Shown: positions 63,150 through 64,000 of the stretch, one piece after another
Layout of the letters: each line of letters begins with the position of its first letter
Position numbering within the stretch: the first letter of the stretch is position 1
Source of the DNA: Agrobacterium fabrum str. C58
GTDB taxonomy: Bacteria > Pseudomonadota > Alphaproteobacteria > Rhizobiales > Rhizobiaceae
Assembly: GCF_000092025.1 (NCBI RefSeq)
Contig: NC_003062.2
Location: 370,001-434,000 of the forward strand
Reading direction: 5' to 3'
Length of the DNA: 64,000 bases
The notes under the pieces: generated by a model
Database searches by the model: none
What the model was told of the DNA's origin: nothing
What the model saw: the letters and a program-made list of their open reading frames with translations, nothing else
Program-made: the position numbers and the translations under genes

Positions 63150-63829
63150 TGAACCATCTGGCCTTGACCTCATATCTAGGAACGCTGGCAGAAGTCGGGT
63201 TTGTTAACGAATTCAGACAAGTCGTTCCAACAAGAACGACAAACATAACTACTATAGAGGTGGGCGACACATCAAAGATTTCTGGCGATGAAACTGGCGC
63301 AGATATCGCGGAGGGAAGCACAATCCATTACCTCGCGTGTCTACGGCAGGCAAAATACTCCTGTATATTGTTTGATGGATCACTCGTGCAGCTAAAATAT
63401 AGCACCTGTGAAGGGCGAATAACCAATCATAGATATCTCTATTTTCCGTGCCCCGCCAAGCTCGATTTGCGGTCAACTGCTGATGAAACGATTTATGACA
63501 TTGTCGACGACGCCTGTCTTGCAGGGGCGCTAGACGCGCCTCGGCTTGGCTTCATGCGGTTCGACTTTGAGCCACCTAAGCGCGAGCAGGACCGAAGACC
63601 TCCTGGGGAACATCCTGATGCGCACATCCATATAGGTATTGGCAGTTGTCGTATTCCACTGGTCTCGCCGATTAGTGTGGACGAGTTTTTTTCTTTCCTC
63701 CTCAAGTTCTACTATGCAGAGTTTTGGGACCATCAGGTGCATGGGCAGTCTAGATTTCGCGAGCCAAGAACAATCCTTCCATTGGAACAAGGATTTTTTC
63801 ATTTTGGTTGGATCAGGCCCACGCCGTGA
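63149..63829 (+). CDS. DUF2290-like protein coupled to the helicase
   Basis: This 226-residue soluble protein resembles DUF2290 members. It has LGFMRFDFEPP followed by HPDAHIHIGIGSCRIPLVSP (His-rich motif) and FFSFLLKFYYAEFWDH. The HPxxHxHxG pattern could bind a metal or form a catalytic site. The ATG shares one base with the helicase stop (TAATG), so the two proteins are translationally coupled. Assignment to DUF2290 is from memory of the motif and is not certain. Confidence 0.65.
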   Translation: MNHLALTSYLGTLAEVGFVNEFRQVVPTRTTNITTIEVGDTSKISGDETGADIAEGSTIHYLACLRQAKYSCILFDGSLVQLKYSTCEGRITNHRYLYFPCPAKLDLRSTADETIYDIVDDACLAGALDAPRLGFMRFDFEPPKREQDRRPPGEHPDAHIHIGIGSCRIPLVSPISVDEFFSFLLKFYYAEFWDHQVHGQSRFREPRTILPLEQGFFHFGWIRPTP

Positions 63830-63830
63830 A

Positions 63831-64000
63831 TCATCCAGATTTATCTTTGCTTTTACTGTTGAGCATGTTGATATGTTCCAATGTCGCTGAATTGCGGCCC
63901 ACATACCGGCGGATAATTTTTCCGACTGTCTCCTCCTCCCACGCCATGATTTCGGCGATCACGCGCACCGAAAGGCCTGCGTTATAGAATTTTGTCGCGG
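63831..64000 (-). CDS. Tyrosine-recombinase-like integrase, C-terminus (runs off the right edge)
   Basis: The minus frame ends at TGA 63833-63831. Its last 56 residues include FYNAGLSVRVIAEIMAWEEE, then TVGKIIRRYVGRNSA, which parallels the conserved end of phage-type integrases (aG-s---ia-lmgh-----t---Y). A Trp replaces the usual His of 'LGH', as in Cre, and the Tyr in RRYV would be the nucleophile, though the spacing is longer than usual. The catalytic arginines lie beyond the window, so the family call is tentative. Confidence 0.6.
   Translation of the reverse strand, partial: ATKFYNAGLSVRVIAEIMAWEEETVGKIIRRYVGRNSATLEHINMLNSKSKDKSG

Noticed and set aside
60720..63830. Direct repeat of the tRNA-Gly 3' end as an attachment site
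   Set aside because: I looked for a second copy of the T-arm/acceptor sequence up to the integrase and saw none. If it exists it should be beyond the window.

Overview
The window looks like the main chromosome of an alphaproteobacterium of the Rhizobiaceae, most probably an Agrobacterium biovar 1 strain. The evidence is the compact rpmH-rnpA-yidC-engB-argB neighbourhood, a GcrA cell-cycle regulator with GANTC-rich upstream DNA, a SAM-II riboswitch in front of metZ, RirA-type iron boxes, an 'Hsp20 plus DUF1150' pair, and uniformly GC-rich, densely coding DNA. No ribosomal RNA operon, CRISPR array or insertion sequence was seen. There are three tRNA genes: Arg-ACG, Thr-CGT and Gly-CCC.

Layout. 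1-2.7 kb: start of a nucleoside hydrolase, a heat-shock Hsp20 gene with a candidate sigma-32 promoter and RNA thermometer, DUF1150, a secreted EF-hand protein and a HAD nucleotidase. 2.8-8.6 kb: a DMT permease, argB, a short anti-sigma-like gene, then engB, yidC, rnpA and rpmH read leftward from a near-consensus promoter. 8.7-12.5 kb: a chemoreceptor and an orphan histidine kinase. 12.7-19.1 kb: tRNA-Arg, a methyltransferase, and a CUT1 ABC transporter operon ending in a GpdQ/CpdA-like phosphodiesterase, with a possible PHO box in front. 19.3-28.4 kb: CoA transferase, lipoprotein hydrolase, proline-racemase-family enzyme, pyrC, pyrE, a PfkB sugar kinase and two coupled esterases. 28.4-31.9 kb: pgi and fadD (leftward).

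32.2-39.6 kb is an iron-uptake block: FbpC, FbpA, FbpB, a TonB-dependent siderophore receptor and an AraC regulator. TGA-N9-TCA iron boxes lie before fbpC, fbpA and the receptor gene. 39.7-43.7 kb holds small stress or membrane proteins, tRNA-Thr, a nitronate monooxygenase, a Rhizobiales-type membrane protein and PPK2. 44.8-52.8 kb is the complete phosphate regulon core: phoR, pstS, pstC, pstA, pstB, phoU, phoB, with PHO boxes before phoR and pstS. 53-60.6 kb: gcrA, the argD-argF-hslO operon, apaG, riboswitch-controlled metZ, and a two-domain dCTP deaminase.

Immediately after tRNA-Gly (60750) the composition becomes clearly more AT-rich and the gene content changes. A UvrD-like SF1 helicase with an N-terminal nuclease-like domain is translationally coupled to a DUF2290-like protein, and the C-terminus of a tyrosine-recombinase-like integrase enters from the right edge. 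This is probably the start of a genomic island, and the two-gene helicase module is the best candidate here for an undescribed (possibly anti-phage) system. That function is inference only.
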